Part shown: in pieces, positions 44,166 through 56,399 of the stretch
Numbering within the stretch: position 1 is the first letter of the stretch
Layout of the letters: every line of letters begins with the position of its first letter
Assembly (NCBI GenBank): GCA_930367215.1
Contig: OV884057.1
Location: 204,155,621-204,219,620 of the forward strand
Direction of reading: 5' to 3'
From: Pollenia angustigena
Lineage: Eukaryota; Arthropoda; Insecta; Diptera; Polleniidae
DNA length: 64,000 bases
The notes under the pieces: generated by a model
The model's database searches: none
Seen by the model: only the letters and a program-made list of their open reading frames with translations
What the model was told of the DNA's origin: nothing
Made by a program: the position numbers and the translations under genes

Positions 44166-45744
44166 AATAACGTCTAATATGTATTTTTTTTTTTTTTTTA
44201 TTTAAAAATTCAAGTGATCATAAATTTTTACTGAATTTCAATGTGGTTTTTTTTTATAAACCTTGTTGTTTGTTAATGTTTTTTTTTTTAAATTTCTTCT
44301 TTAGCAGTTAAAAAATACAATAAAAGACTTATTTAAACAGTCATTTGGAAACAAACTTCGAAATGCAAAAAAAAACTTTAACAATAGAATTCAAAAGACG
44401 AACAAACGATTTAAAATTGAAAAAACAAATAGCAACAATAACAAGTTAAAAATTTATTTATGCACAAAAAGACGTAGAAAAAAATCGTTGGAAAAAAGCG
44501 AATGAAGGAATAAACTAGATCGAAAAAATTAAGCAGCAGGAGAAGAAGAGCTTGAGCTGTCACCGGTGCAGGTGTAAACTGTCAATAAATGTAGTAAATT
44601 GACCATTCAACTGTTAAGACGAAGCAATAAAGATGTCTAAGACTGTGGACGGGTATGGACTAAACAATAGTCAGACGTAAAAAAAACACTACAAGACAAA
44701 CAGCTCTTAAAAAACTATTTTCATGTAAAGGAGGAGTAGGATGTTGCTGGTTCTGTTAAAAAAAAAAAGAACCAAAACTGGACAAGTTTTTTCTGTCTTT
44801 ATGCATGAGAGCTGGGTGAGCAGGTTCAAATTATTTGAAATAAATTCTATGATCTCTTTTCCACTTTTTTACTTTTTTTTTGTGGCTGCTTTTCAACAAA
44901 ATGCAAAATAAACAGGCCCAACGGGACTTTGTTTATTTTAAATTACAGACCACAAAAAGATTTATTTAGATGAAGTTTTTTAAAGAAAGTCTGCTTTTTG
45001 ATTCGTTTCTCCAGTGTTGAATTTTTCAAAAGGAGTTGAAGGCTTGTCCATTATTTCTTTTCAGTTGAAGAAGAAAGAAAGAAAGATTTCAACAACGGAA
45101 ATCTAGATAATTATTGGTTCAAGTAGTTTTACTTGGCTGCTGCGTCTATTGCTTCGATAAAATGTTTGTTATTAATCGTTGTTGATTTTTATGATTTTGA
45201 ATGAGTTTTTTTTTTCTTACAAGTTTTTAAATTATTTCTTGTTTTTTTAGCAAAAGCCAGCATTCGGCATCCAAAATATACGAGATAGAACATGCGATAC
45301 AACTAACCCAATTATATTTATCACGTTTATTTGCATGACACTGGCCGACAGACAGACATTCGTCAGACAGACAATTAATAATTCGTAGAGTTGTGATAAT
45401 TTCTGAGGAAATAGTTTTGGCACAACAACAAACAAAACAGGCCTTGAAAATGCAAAAATCTCGAACTTAAAGCGAAAAAAAAAACAGAAATTACAAACAC
45501 GTACATTGAATCTGCGAAACGACAAAATAATTTTATTGGGAAGATTACAAAACGTGATTTTTTTCGACGAGAAACAGATTGAGTTGTGTTTTAGTTTTAA
45601 GCTGCTGCTTTTTTCCTTATGACTTTTAATTTTGACGACCACAATGATGATGATGATTTAGCGGTTTTTAATTTTGACAGCTCATAACACATTTCTGATA
45701 TTTATAGATGATGCTTTCAATTTAGACAAATAATATTTCTTTAA
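44166..45744. other. AT-rich spacer, nothing recognised
   Basis: A 131-codon minus frame (45,247-45,642) is rich in F, K, S and I with no domain and no supporting splice or start context. I do not call it a gene. Confidence 0.35.
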
Positions 45745-45872
45745 AACAGTTAACGATATTATACTAATTTGTAGAAAAGATTCCGATATCACGACTTTTC
45801 TCTACAAAAATTATCACTATTAAGACTTTTCTGTAGAAAACTTCAGGATATCATGATTTTTTTAATATGACC
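45745..45872. repeat. 31-bp satellite, small block of the ATATCACGAC variant
   Basis: Four units (GATATCACGACTTTTCTCTA, CACTATTAAGACTTTTCTGT) match the variant at 34.4-34.9 kb. Confidence 0.7.
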
Positions 45873-46969
45873 TGTATATCAGCTTGTTATATTTTTGGAA
45901 ACCAATAGCATGCATATCTTTATAAGTATTATTCTATTTTTCCAATTTCTTTTCACTTTCTACAACGTTTTTGTAGTAAATGTTCGCGCTTTGTTGTTTA
46001 TTTCTATGAATTTTAGAAAAATTATCAAATACTATTTACAATAATATAATTTGCATCATTTTTGTTTAAAATTTTTTTTTTTTGCTGGTGTTTCGTGTCG
46101 TCAATCTGATTTTTTTTTTCTGTTCGTTTGTTTTGTTTTATTTTCAAAATAATCTCATAAACAAAACCATAAAAATAATACATTTATAAATATTTTTCAT
46201 GATTTTTTTTATTTTATGCTTTTCGTCAATTGATAAGATAGATGAAGAATCAAGCAATAATCAGCAGGTCTGTATTGAGGGCACAATAATTATCGCTTCA
46301 AATAATTTCTTTATATATAGAAAACTTATTCAATAAAAAAATATAAAAAAGTATTTTTTTTTTTTTTTAAATTAAATAATTTATTATTAATTTTTTTCCC
46401 CCCATTTTAAATATGTGTACTTTAAAATTAAATTGATTAGCACAATTCATTCATAATACTAAACACACAAAATTCTATTAGGAGGAGTCATTGACTATTT
46501 AATATTTTGCCCAATGTTGCGGCAAAAGCTTAAAATATACGAATTATGTATTTTAAATTTCCTTTTCGATTTAACATATTTTCAAATTTAAAAAATTGTT
46601 ACTAAAACTTTGTCAAATTGAAACCTTAAACTATTTTTCCATAAAATTTTGCATTTCTATTGAAATTTATTTAGATTCAGGTGTGTGTGTGTTTGTGTGA
46701 GTGAATGTCTGAGCACTTGAATATTTATACAAAATGTCTCGTTACAATTGCAACTTTGTTGTTTATTATTTATTAATGTTTTTTTTTATTTTATTTTAAT
46801 TTAATTGTATTATTTATTACACAAAAACTTGCAATAATATTTGATTTTCCTATTAGAGACTACAAGGTCGATTCAGAGTTCAAAATGATAACAAAGAATT
46901 TATTATTTATTACATTAAAGCAAATATTTTTGTCTAGCAGACAAATTGTATGGGTGGCACTAATATTTG
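45873..46969. other. AT-rich spacer
   Basis: It has a short GTGTGTGTGTTTGTGTG stretch at 46,681-46,699 and several T-runs. No gene was recognised. Confidence 0.4.
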
Positions 46970-48189
46970 TATCAATAACTAAACAAATGTATCCATAACT
47001 TGAATTTTTTTTTTTAGGATTCATAATTTATTTTTCTTAGTAAGTGTAGAAAAACTTTCGAAAATTTAAATATTCTTTACAAAAGTTTTCGATAACTTTG
47101 ATATTCTAAGGAAAAATTATCGGTTACTTTAATATTTTATAGAAAATTAATCGATAGCTTTGATATTCAATAGAAAAATTATCGATTACTTTGTTGTCAT
47201 ATAGAAAAGTTATTGATAAATTTAATATTTTATAAAAAGTTATCGGTAACTTTGATATTCCATGGAAAAGTTATCGACTACTTTGATATTTCAAAGAGAA
47301 GTTATCAATAGCTTTGATATTCCATAGAAAATTTATCAATTACTTTGATGTTTTATAGAAAAGTAATTGACAACTTTGATATTCTATAGAAAAATTATCG
47401 ATAACTTTTATATTATTGATAAATTTAATAGTTTATAAAAAATTATCGGTAACTTTGATATTAAATAGAAGAATTTTAATTTCAAAAGATTTTGTTATTC
47501 GTGCTTAATTCCCAGTTTTTATTCTTGATAAAAACGCTTGAAATTTATCGTTGATGTGATAAGCTATTCCTATGCGCATTTCACTGGTTGCTTAGGCCAG
47601 ATCATCAGGAAACTTCATCCATAAAGATTTTAGAAAAACTAAAGATATTAAACCAAATAAAACTGTTAAACGTATAAGACTTATAGCAACAGTTCTGCTT
47701 GTAATAATATCAAAGTGTAAACAAAACACATCAACAATAAACAGTGGGTTTATCTCATCTCACATTCCCCACAATTGAAATTACTTTTTGATATTAAATA
47801 GAAGAGTTTATAACTTTAATGTGAAAGAAATGTTATATTTTACAGCAAAATTATCGATAACTTTGAAAATATATATAAAATTTACTGATATATTTAATAT
47901 TTTAAAGAAAAGTTATCGTTAACTTTGATATTAAGTAGAAAAGTTATCGATAACTTTTATATTATTGATAAATTTAATAGTTTATAAAAAATTATCGGTA
48001 ACCTTGATATAAAATAGAAGTGTTTTTAATAACTTTGATATTCCATAAAAAAGTTATCGATTACTTTGATATTCCAAAGAAAAGTAATCAACAGCTTTGA
48101 TATTCCATAGAAAACTGATCGATTACTTTGCTATTTGAAAGAAATGTTATCAATAACTTTGATATTCTACGAAAAAATTATCGATTACT
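46970..48189. repeat. 31-bp satellite, block 8a
   Basis: Units are GATAACTTTGATATTCTATA then GAAAAATTATC. Successive starts at 47,091 and 47,122 confirm 31 bp. It is interrupted at 47,490-47,710 by a dispersed repeat. Confidence 0.88.
47490..47710. repeat. Dispersed repeat shared (inverted) with 24.00-24.25 kb
   Basis: TCGTGCTTAATTCCCAGTTT, then ATGCGCATTTCACTGGTTGC, then CAGGAAACTTCATCC is the reverse complement of the copy at 24,001-24,245. Confidence 0.7.
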
Positions 48190-48395
48190 AATTATTAGTA
48201 TTGTGGTTATTTTATTGAACTATTTATGGTTTTTAATCCAAATTTTTAATATTTTTAATTAGGCTTAAGTTCATTAAATTTAATTTTCATTAAATTATTT
48301 TTATGAAGAAAGGAATTTTACAACATGAAAATTAATTAAAATTTATTGATAATTTTTCATTCTTGACTCAATCTGGGCTCGAACCCAGGTGATTA
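48190..48395 (-). repeat. Truncated tRNA-like repeat inside satellite
   Basis: It shares the left flank and outer arm of 37,493-37,690: GTATTGTGGTTATTTTATTG, ATCCAAATTTTTAATATTTT, GGCTTAAGTTCATTAAATTT. It stops right after GGGCTCGAACCC, the minus-strand B box. The breakpoint at the B box is notable. Confidence 0.75.
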
Positions 48396-48990
48396 CTTTG
48401 ATAATATATAGAAAATTTACTGATATATTTATTATTTTACAGAAAAGTTATCGGTAACTTTGATATTAAATAGAAAAATTATCGATAACTTTGATATTAC
48501 AAAGATAAGTTATCGATTACTTTAATATTTCAAAGAAAAGATATCAATAACGTTGATTTTCTATAGAACAGTTATAGATGACTTTAACATTCCAGAGAAT
48601 AATTTATAAAAACAGATATCGAATACTTTTAATAGAAATGTAACAAGGGCAATTTTTGTTTTTAATAGAAATGTAATAAATACCCTTAGTTTTAAATATG
48701 AAAGTAATTACTAACTTTGATTTTCTGAAGATAAATTAGCTTTAACTTTGATTTTCCACAAAAATATAATTATAAGTCTTATTTTCTATGGAAAAGTTAG
48801 TGAAAACTTTCATGTTTTTTAAAAAAAAATAACAGCGATAACTTTGATATTTAGAGAAAAGTTATTGATAACTATGAGTTTTTAAAGAAAAACTTTTGAT
48901 AACTTTGTCTTTTTTATAGAGAAGTCGATAATTTTAATTTTTTTTAATTGGCGATAACTTTGATTTTCTATTCACCAAAGTTGAAAATAG
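48396..48990. repeat. 31-bp satellite, block 8b
   Basis: The array continues (AAGTTATCGGTAACTTTGAT) and decays toward the right end. Confidence 0.78.
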
Positions 48991-49472
48991 CATTGATTTT
49001 CATACATACTGCAACATAAGAGAGTCGACAAAAAAAACACCAGATGGCCAACACCTTCTTTCAACTTCTTATTTTGTCTTTTAAAAACACTTTAATTGTA
49101 AAAAAAAAACTCCAAACAATAGATATTTAAGAACAAAAATTTTATATTTATAATATGACTTTAAGCAAAAAGGTTAAACATTTTCAATGAAAACTAAAAT
49201 TAAAAATATATTTTAAAACTTAATTGGAATTTTTTCCTATTAAGTGCTTATCAATTTCAATCAATCTCTTAATTAGATAATCTTTACGAAGAATAAAAAC
49301 TACAACAAAAACAAGTGGGGGGAGTACACGATCAAATAAATTACGCTGCTAATCGCAATAGAAATCAGTGAAACTAAATGACCAAAAGCGAATTTTAAAG
49401 TTTATTCGGCATTTAAGATCGTTATTTTTAATAAAATAGAGAAAAACTAATTATTAGATACAAGATTTCAAT
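48991..49472. other. AT-rich spacer
   Basis: Nothing recognised. Confidence 0.4.
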
Positions 49473-49480
49473 GTACATAT

Positions 49481-49903
49481 TAGGGTGGTTTTAGTGAATA
49501 TGGGAAAAATTTTTTTTCGAAATTTCAAAGTGCTCACATCTAAAAATGTTCCAATTAGTGTAAAAATACAATTGTAAAAGTTTTAGCTCGATCGGACGAT
49601 GCTTTCCCGTGCCTAAAGAGCCCCAAAGTTTTAGAAAATGACTGTGTTTCACGAAATAGCGCCATGTTTCTGCTTTAGCTGATGAATGCCATAATTTATT
49701 AAAATTATTGACTTTACATTAAATTCTAACACACTTTCTTCAAAAATATATAATACAAAGAAAAACAAAAAGTTATCAAATTTGTATACATAAATTATAT
49801 ACGATTGAGCTAAGATTTTCGTAATTGTATTTAACACTAAAATGCATAATTATAGATATGAGCACCTTTAAAATTCGAAAATCGATTTTGAAAAACCACC
49901 CTA
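49481..49903. mobile_element. hAT-type MITE with perfect 8-bp duplication
   Basis: The ends are TAGGGTGGTTTT and AAAACCACCCTA with GTACATAT on both sides (49,473-49,480 and 49,904-49,911). The inner TIR continues as AAAGTGCTCACATC, mirrored by GAGCACCTTT. It is 423 bp, non-coding. A 62-codon minus frame is a shadow. Confidence 0.9.
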
Positions 49904-49959
49904 GTACATATATATAAAAACAAAATGTTAATAAACATATTAATTAAAAAAAAAAACAA

Positions 49960-50360
49960 AGGTTAAAAAGTTATCGAAAACTTATATTTTAGTCAATAGT
50001 TTGGATAAAAGTTTTAAGTTATCGAAAGACTTTCTAATCAATTTTTAAGCTTTTTATAAATTGTATATACAAAATTTATGTTATCGATAAATATTCCAAA
50101 ATGCAAATGTTATCGATAAATTTTCATTAGAATAGTTTTCTTATCGATCTATTTTCTATGATAAATGTATGTTATCGATTAAATTTTTAAAGTAATTTTA
50201 TGTTATCGATAAATTTTTTATAGAAACAGTTTTTTATAGATGTATTTTCCATGAATAATATATGTTATCGATATAGTTTTTTTCTACCGATACATTTTTT
50301 ATAGAAACAATTTGGTATTAATAAATTTATAGAATAAAAAATAAAAAATGTTATCGATTA
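49960..50360. repeat. Satellite-like block, ATGTTATCGATAAATTTT units
   Basis: TGTTATCGATAAATTTTTTA-type units have spacing less regular than elsewhere. The TATCGAT core is kept and the CTATAG half is mostly lost. Confidence 0.7.
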
Positions 50361-51217
50361 TTCTGTATGGTAAATACATACATCATCAACTACATATATT
50401 TTAGTATTTAAACAAGAAACACCAGCAAGGTGGATTCAAAATTCTTCAATGCATAAAACATAAGACATGATCCAATAAAAAAAAAAGGAAGAACGGTTGT
50501 GACAGAATTGCAGCAAGAAATCTATAAGCTCCATATTTCGTTGGCCCCTAAAGGCTACTGGCCTTATTGCACCTGATTTTTTTTTTTTTTTTTGGGGTTA
50601 TTGTCAACAGGAAGTTAACAATTCAGAACCAACAAATTAAGATGATTAATAGAAAATACATTGAAACAAACATTGAGGCAATTCTTGCTGCAAGCCTTAA
50701 CGCTGTAATGAATAGTTTTTTATGAAATGTCGCACATGCGTTGCCGAGCGTGGAAAACCAACAACTGCCAAAAAAAGAACTAAGCATGTATTACGAGTAT
50801 TTTTTATATGAATAGAGATTAAATAATGTATGTATGTATATCAATTAAAAAAATGATTAGAGTTTCTTGACTTTTTACCAGCCACCCTGTAAAAAAATAT
50901 ACAACAACTTAAAATCAATTGAATAAGAAACCATTCTTTTCAAAGTCACTGTATGGGTGAGTAGAGCACCAGAGAAGATTGCAATCTTTTATTCAAAATT
51001 AAAAAGAAAACAAAAAAACATGATGTTGTTTTTGCTATTTGTCTTACACAAACACACAAATTTAGACTTTTGTGTCCATAAAAACTGTCTAGGTAAGAAA
51101 AAACAACGATATATTAACAAAAAAAATTTGAATAAATAACAAAAAACCGACAACAACGAAGATGACGACGAAAATCGCTGTAACCACAACAAAAACAACA
51201 CACACCCGATTAAACTG
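50361..51217. other. Unassigned AT-rich region
   Basis: No gene was recognised. A T-run is at 50,578-50,594 and an ACAACAAC-rich segment at 51,130-51,200. Confidence 0.35.
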
Positions 51218-51225
51218 CTTTAGAA

Positions 51226-51488
51226 CAGGGGTGCCCACTGTTTTTTGCTTTGCGAACCACTTGAGAAACAATGATTTCTCGCGGGCCTCAGAATGTCAGT
51301 TGTTTAAAACTTTATGAAAAATTATTCGCCAAACTAAAAAAACTTTCAGCGAAAATTTTTTGGCTTAAAAAAAAAATTTTGATAAATTTACAAAAAAGTT
51401 CTAAATTTTTTTAATTTTTGAAATTTAAAAGATAATATAATTTCAAAGAGAAAATTCTCCCTCGCGGACCACTATTTGGGAACCCTTG
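51226..51488. mobile_element. hAT-type MITE, CAGGGGTGCCCA ends
   Basis: The left end is CAGGGGTGCCCACTG with a nearby GCGGGCC. The right end is CGCGGACCACTATTTGGGAA then CCCTTG. The flanks CTTTAGAA and CTATAGAT match at 6 of 8 bases. CAGGGGT.CCCA termini are typical of Ac-like hAT MITEs. Confidence 0.7.
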
Positions 51489-51501
51489 CTATAGATAATA
51501 T

Positions 51502-51746
51502 CTGTGGAATTTTGACAAAACATCTTAAGTCGAGATAAGATAGCAAAAAAGTTTTAAAAAAAAGCTTGGTGAAAAAATTATTTTTAGCAAATAATAAAAT
51601 AAATCAAAATTAAAGAAAAATTTCGTTCATAATACAAAATTTTAAAAACTTAAGCAAAAAAGTTGTTTTAATGAAAATTCGTATGATTAACAACATTTTT
51701 TCAACTTTTTAAATTTGACTTAAGATGTTTTGTCAAAATGCCACAG
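51502..51746. mobile_element. MITE with CTGTGGAATTTTGACAAAAC ends, copy 2
   Basis: CTGTGGAATTTTGACAAAAC is mirrored by GTTTTGTCAAAATGCCACAG. ATAT flanks both sides. It is 245 bp and lies immediately next to the hAT-type MITE. Confidence 0.8.
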
Positions 51747-51751
51747 ATATA

Positions 51752-51890
51752 GTTTAACTGCCTGTTTAACGATGTCGAACGTTAACGTTCGCATAGAAAA
51801 TTACATTTAAAACAAAAACAAACTTTCGAATATTGTTTTTGTTTTACATATAATTTTCTATGCGAACGTTAACGTTCGAAATCGATGAAC
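51752..51890. mobile_element. Small inverted-repeat element with CGAACGTTAACGTTCG
   Basis: The arms of about 46 bp (CGAACGTTAACGTTCGCATA, then GAAAATTACATTTAAAAC) begin with a palindrome of 16 bp. A related left half is seen at about 18,832-18,900 inside satellite. Confidence 0.65.
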
Positions 51891-52351
51891 TGGATGTAAA
51901 TGTGAAAAAAAAACAACAACAAAAACATACACGAAAAAACCAAAAAAAAATATTTAAGAGATACCTAATGAAAGAGTAAAAAAGAAAAATGGTAATTACA
52001 ATAACAACACAGCGACCAGTGATGCCAACTTTTTGAGAGCAAAAAGCACTTTAAAATTTAAAAAAAGCACTAAAAAGCACTATTTTGAACAAAAAAAAAG
52101 CGTAAAAAAGCACTAAGCCATTTTTTAAATTTAATTTAACACAAAACTCGTTGCCGAATATTATATACCTCCAAAATTAAAAAAAAGGCGATGGCGTTGA
52201 TGGGGACCATTTTCTTTTAAGATTAAATAATAAATATATTTACATTTGTATATAAACATTTTTAAATTTATTATTACTAGTGTTCGCCTTATGGTCAAAA
52301 TTCGCCCATAATTTTTTTTTGTAAATATGAAGAAAACATAATTCATCTAAG

Positions 52352-52952
52352 TATATCGTCACCTAAAAGACGAAATAACCTATCTGCAGTTTTCAAAAGT
52401 TTACAGGAGAGGGAAAAAACGTAATAAAATTGGAACTATTAACGATATTGAAACGAAAATTACACATTTTGATTAAAATGAAACCAGTAATATATATCGG
52501 TTGGGAAAATTTTGTTTTTCTAATCACAGCTTATGTTATGACACTTAGGTTTTTTGGAATTGTAAAAATCTGAAACCAAATAACCTATCTGCAGTACTAA
52601 TTAGTATGAATAAATAAAAATTTCTTTATACACATGAATATTATAAACATTAAATAATTACAGTAGTAGTTTCTTTTACTGGTTTAAGCAAAAACAAGGA
52701 CTTAATGTTTGTTTAAATTACACTATGCAACAAAATTAAACTTTTATCGTGATTTTTTATGACTTATTTTTCTCTTTTTCTGTGCGTAACGGTCCTCTAG
52801 GTACAAAAACTTTGTCATTTGTAATATTGCGTGTTCAAAATTTTGCACACATATGCGTTATGATATAGGGAATAAAAATCCATAAAAAACTCAATTTTGA
52901 AATTTTTGCAGATATAACCTATCTGTTATTAGGCCTTTAAGATGACGATATA
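52352..52952. mobile_element. Nested MITE, ATATCGTCAYCTTAAAG ends
   Basis: TATATCGTCACCTAAAAG and, inverted, TATATCGTCATCTTAAAGG. The word AATAACCTATCTGCAG near the left end is repeated at about 52,577 and (ATAACCTATCTG) near the right end at about 52,915. Non-coding. Confidence 0.55.
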
Positions 52953-53074
52953 TGAATTTATTTGTTTCGAGCATTTATTTTTTCCTTCAAAGAGGATCGA
53001 TTTGGCGAGGGACCAACCTCCGGTTCATATATTATCTTCTACGTGAGTTAATTTAATTTTGTAAGTTCCGTATA

Positions 53075-53430
53075 AAAAATACCAATTGCAAAACAAAAAA
53101 GTATCAAAAAGTCTCGATTATATATATTGTCATCCACTCAGGACGTTGCACGTTTAATTTTATGTTTCTATGTCTAATATTAACGAAAATTAATCAAAGT
53201 ACCAGATGTACAACGAAAAGTACCAAAAAGCTCCCCTAACATGTTCTTATTCACCCAGTTTAATTTATAATTTTATCTTTATAGGTCGAATGTTAACGAA
53301 TTTTCAAAAAGTTCCAGATGAAAAACAAAAAATACCAGCATTTTTTATCTTATAGGTTATCACTCACTCAGGATCTACACCTATAATATTATGTTTCTAA
53401 GTTCTATATTACAGAAAATTTAACAATTAT
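53075..53430 (+). repeat. Tandem repeat of about 118 bp, three diverged units
   Basis: Each unit has AATTTTATGTTTCTATGTCT then AATATTAACGAAAATT, then A(G)TACCAGATG.ACAACGAAAA and a CCACTCAGGA block. The units fall inside the long hAT element. No reading frame is conserved. Confidence 0.6.
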
Positions 53431-54034
53431 CAAATGAAGCACAGAAAAGTAAAAGAAAAAGAAATTTAGTTTCCCATATTTCCCCTTTTTTCTTCCCATA
53501 GAGGTTCGGTTGACAAACAAAGGAAGAAAGCGTTCTTAACTGTTTTGCCTGGTTTGATTTTTATAGTCGAAATATTCGAAAACCGGTTTCTGAAAAATGT
53601 CGAATAATCGATCACCCTAATTTTTTATTATTTGATAATTGAAAATAAATTTTTATTTATTTATTTTGCATTTTTGTTAGTTACAATTTTGAACGCTTAT
53701 AACTCTGAAATTATTGAACAGATTTTAATAAAATATACATTGTGCACTTCTACCTCTTAAATGGTGTATATTTTGTTCAAAACGGTTGACATACGGAGGA
53801 GAAAGTGTTCTTAACTGTTTTGCCTTAGCCGATTTATATATACATAGATTACCTTCAATAATAATTATATCAACCAAATCATTTGGATCATCATCAGCTG
53901 GGTTTGAATTGGTCGTAAAACAGTAATAAAGTGCGAGCTAGATTTTCGTAGTTAGAAAAAATCTGTCCTGTTGCAATTACCGAAAATTTGCAGTGACCGA
54001 CCATTCCTTATAAAACTTAATGACATCCCAAATT

Positions 54035-54223
54035 TTAATAAACAAAATATGTTGTCAACGCAAAAACGTAAACGTTTTGTAAAATTTCCAAATTGCTAGG
54101 AAGCCTAGCTCTAACCTCGTAAATAAAGTTTTTGGTAAAACGAATGCAACTTTCTTTTATCAGTTTTTTTTTATCATTTGAATCCTTAAAATCTTTACAG
54201 GCCTTCCCAAAATTGTACCCCAA
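54035..54223 (-). pseudogene. hAT transposase-like fragment
   Basis: The minus-strand frame KKKLIKESCIRFTKNFIYEV followed by RARLPSNLEILQNVYVFA resembles the hAT region with a C..F..EL.KQ...RLP.N...L...S pattern. It lies within the hAT element 52,017-54,443, which supports the call. Both ends run into stops or frameshifts. Confidence 0.5.
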
Positions 54224-54451
54224 ATAGCAAATCTCATCTTAATCATCCTCAATATAATCGAAGTTTTAAAAAATGGTACAAAAAAAATAAATATTGTAAA
54301 AGGAACTAAAAAGCACTGTGAGAAATTGTTAAAAGCACTATAAATAACCGCTTTTCAAAAACGGGTATTTAACAAAATTTCGGGTATTGCATGAGCAAAA
54401 AAGCACCAAAAAATACCCGAAAGGCACCAAAATGGCAACGCTGACAGCTAC

Positions 54452-54949
54452 TTAATAAAATTTGTTGCTTTATTGTAGACAACAACAAAACACACGAAAA
54501 AATATAATAAATAAAAAGCTCAAGGTAACTAATCTTTAATTATTTTCGCGCATTAACTAAAAGAATTTCACATATGAGTGGAACTAATCGTTAAAATAAC
54601 GAATTATTCATCAAGACTGCAAAAACGAGGCACAAAGATAAACAATGGCATCCAGAGAGCAGGCGGAATAAACAATAACAAAGTAGAAAAATCCATCTTA
54701 ACTTGCTGGAATCTTTGGCGTGCGAGTTTCATGATGTTTTCTTCTTGTTCTATAAATTTCTTGATACGTTTCTGTATTAAGAATATTTACATTAAACTAC
54801 GAACAATGTACTTAGAAAGATATTTAGATTGTAATTGTAAATATAACAAACAATTGGTTGGTCAGACATAAACATTTAAGTAAAATTATGTACATAGATA
54901 CATCTTCAAATGTAAACACAGACATCTTGGTTTAAAAAAAAACAAAAGT
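54452..54949. other. Unassigned spacer
   Basis: A 97-codon plus frame (54,578-54,871) shows no domain; composition is ordinary for the region. Confidence 0.3.
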
Positions 54950-55768
54950 TTTAGCGGATAACTTTGTTATCGATTAATTTTTCAACCACAGTCAAAGTTG
55001 TCGACAGCTCCCTACAGTTTTCGATTCTTGTTTTTGATAACTTTTTGTTTTATATAGAAAACTCATGTTATGGATAATTCGATTTAGAAAAGAAAGTAGA
55101 TTTATCTATAACTTTGCTTTGGAAAAGCTTAGCAAGGTTTTAAGGTTTTCGATAACATTTCTTTAAAGAATTTATGTCTTCGATAAATTCTTTTAAAGAG
55201 TTAAGCTATTGATAAAAGAACGTCAGTCAATTCTATAATTTCTCTTCGAAGAACTTATATTATCGATAACTTTTTTTAGAAAGTTTTTGTTATCGATAAC
55301 TTTTCTTGATAAATTTTCGAGTTATTTTTAATTTTTTCTACATAAAAAAATTATCGATAATTTAAGTTATCGATACCTTTCCTTGAGAAGATTTATGTTA
55401 TCAATAATTTTTCTTTAGAAAAGTACCGATAAATTTTCTTTCGAGTTTTAAGTTTTCGGTAACGTTTCTTTATGAGATTACAGTTATCGGTTACATTTCT
55501 TCAGAAAATTTTAGTTGTTAACAAATTTTTTCTTAACATTTATTAAATTTAAGTCATCGATAATTTTCCTTTTAGAATGTTAAGTTATAAATAACTGTCG
55601 ATGATCGATCGTCTGATGAACTCGACAACAATTTGATTGACCTCGACTGACCAGCATCTTTACCATTCTTCAGAATACATATTTAAGTTATCAATGATTT
55701 TCTTTCTTTAAAAACGTTAAATTACCGACTACTTTTTTTGAAAAAGTGTAGTTATCGCTAACTTTTCT
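54950..55768. repeat. 31-bp satellite, block 9 (decayed)
   Basis: ATTATCGATAACTTTTTTTA and TTAAGTTATCGATACCTTTC units occur with variable spacing. The CTATAG half is mostly replaced by TTCTTTAGAAAA. Confidence 0.75.
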
Positions 55769-56014
55769 TTAACCTTTCTGCATTTCTTGGGTCAATACGA
55801 CCCAATTTTACTTTTCGATTATATGACAATCGTAACTTATCTAAAAAATCCAAATATAAATTTGCTACTTTTTCTAAATTCGAAAATTTTGGGGGTGAAA
55901 ATAGTACCTGTTTTTGGTACGTTTTTTCAAAATATTTTTCTCCATTCAGTTAACTATACGGTTTATATATTTTGATGTTTCATAGGGGGAGACGCTTACG
56001 AAGTGGCGGGTTAA
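55769..56014. mobile_element. piggyBac-type MITE candidate, TTAA target
   Basis: TTAACCTTTCTGC at the left (55,769) and GGCGGGTTAA at the right (to 56,014) give TTAA on both sides with CC..GG termini. A TGGGTCAATACGACCCA hairpin lies just inside the left end. I associate that arrangement with piggyBac-like ends. No transposase. Confidence 0.55.
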
Positions 56015-56139
56015 ATACTAGTATGTACATAATCTAATATTTCCATGGGTTCTAAGTAACAAAATCTAAGTATTAGTTGGGTAAAAGATCATAGTTGGGA
56101 ATGTAAGGGAGTAACGCAGAGAGGTAAAAAAAAGTAAAT

Positions 56140-56390
56140 CGTCGGCTTAGAGTGTAAACCTGCTAACTCCCTTTTAACAAATTTTACAGGAGAGACAAAA
56201 AACTTTTTATTTTTCCTATTTGCCGCTTGAGAGGAAAACCAAAAATATTGTTGATTTGACACACTTCAGGACTCAAATTGAAGTAAAACTACATGCTGGT
56301 CGACGAGGCATATTTTTCTCTACCATACGGCATTAAAATCTCAATTAACTTAAAAAGTGGATTTAGCAGGTTTACACTCTAAGCCGACGA
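56140..56390. mobile_element. MITE with CGTCGGCTTAGAGTGTAAAC ends
   Basis: CGTCGGCTTAGAGTGTAAAC is mirrored by GTTTACACTCTAAGCCGACG, perfect over 20 bp and extended by CTGCTAA. A half copy is at 41,044-41,165. Confidence 0.82.
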
Positions 56391-56399
56391 AATTATTGT

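Larger units (their letters stand above)
52017..54443. mobile_element. Long hAT element, decayed, with nested MITE and tandem repeat
   Basis: The ends CAGTGATGCCAAC and GGCAACGCTG are flanked by ACAGCGAC (52,009-52,016) and ACAGCTAC (54,444-54,451), 7 of 8 matching. Near both ends AAAAAGCAC words repeat. A transposase-like fragment lies on the minus strand at 54,035-54,223. It has a nested MITE at 52,352-52,952 and tandem units of about 118 bp at about 53,075-53,430. At 2.4 kb it is the largest element in the window. Confidence 0.82.

Noticed and set aside
45247..45642. 131-codon minus-strand open frame
   Set aside because: Composition is F/K/S/I-rich as expected from translated AT-rich DNA. 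No domain, signal or neighbouring exon supports it.
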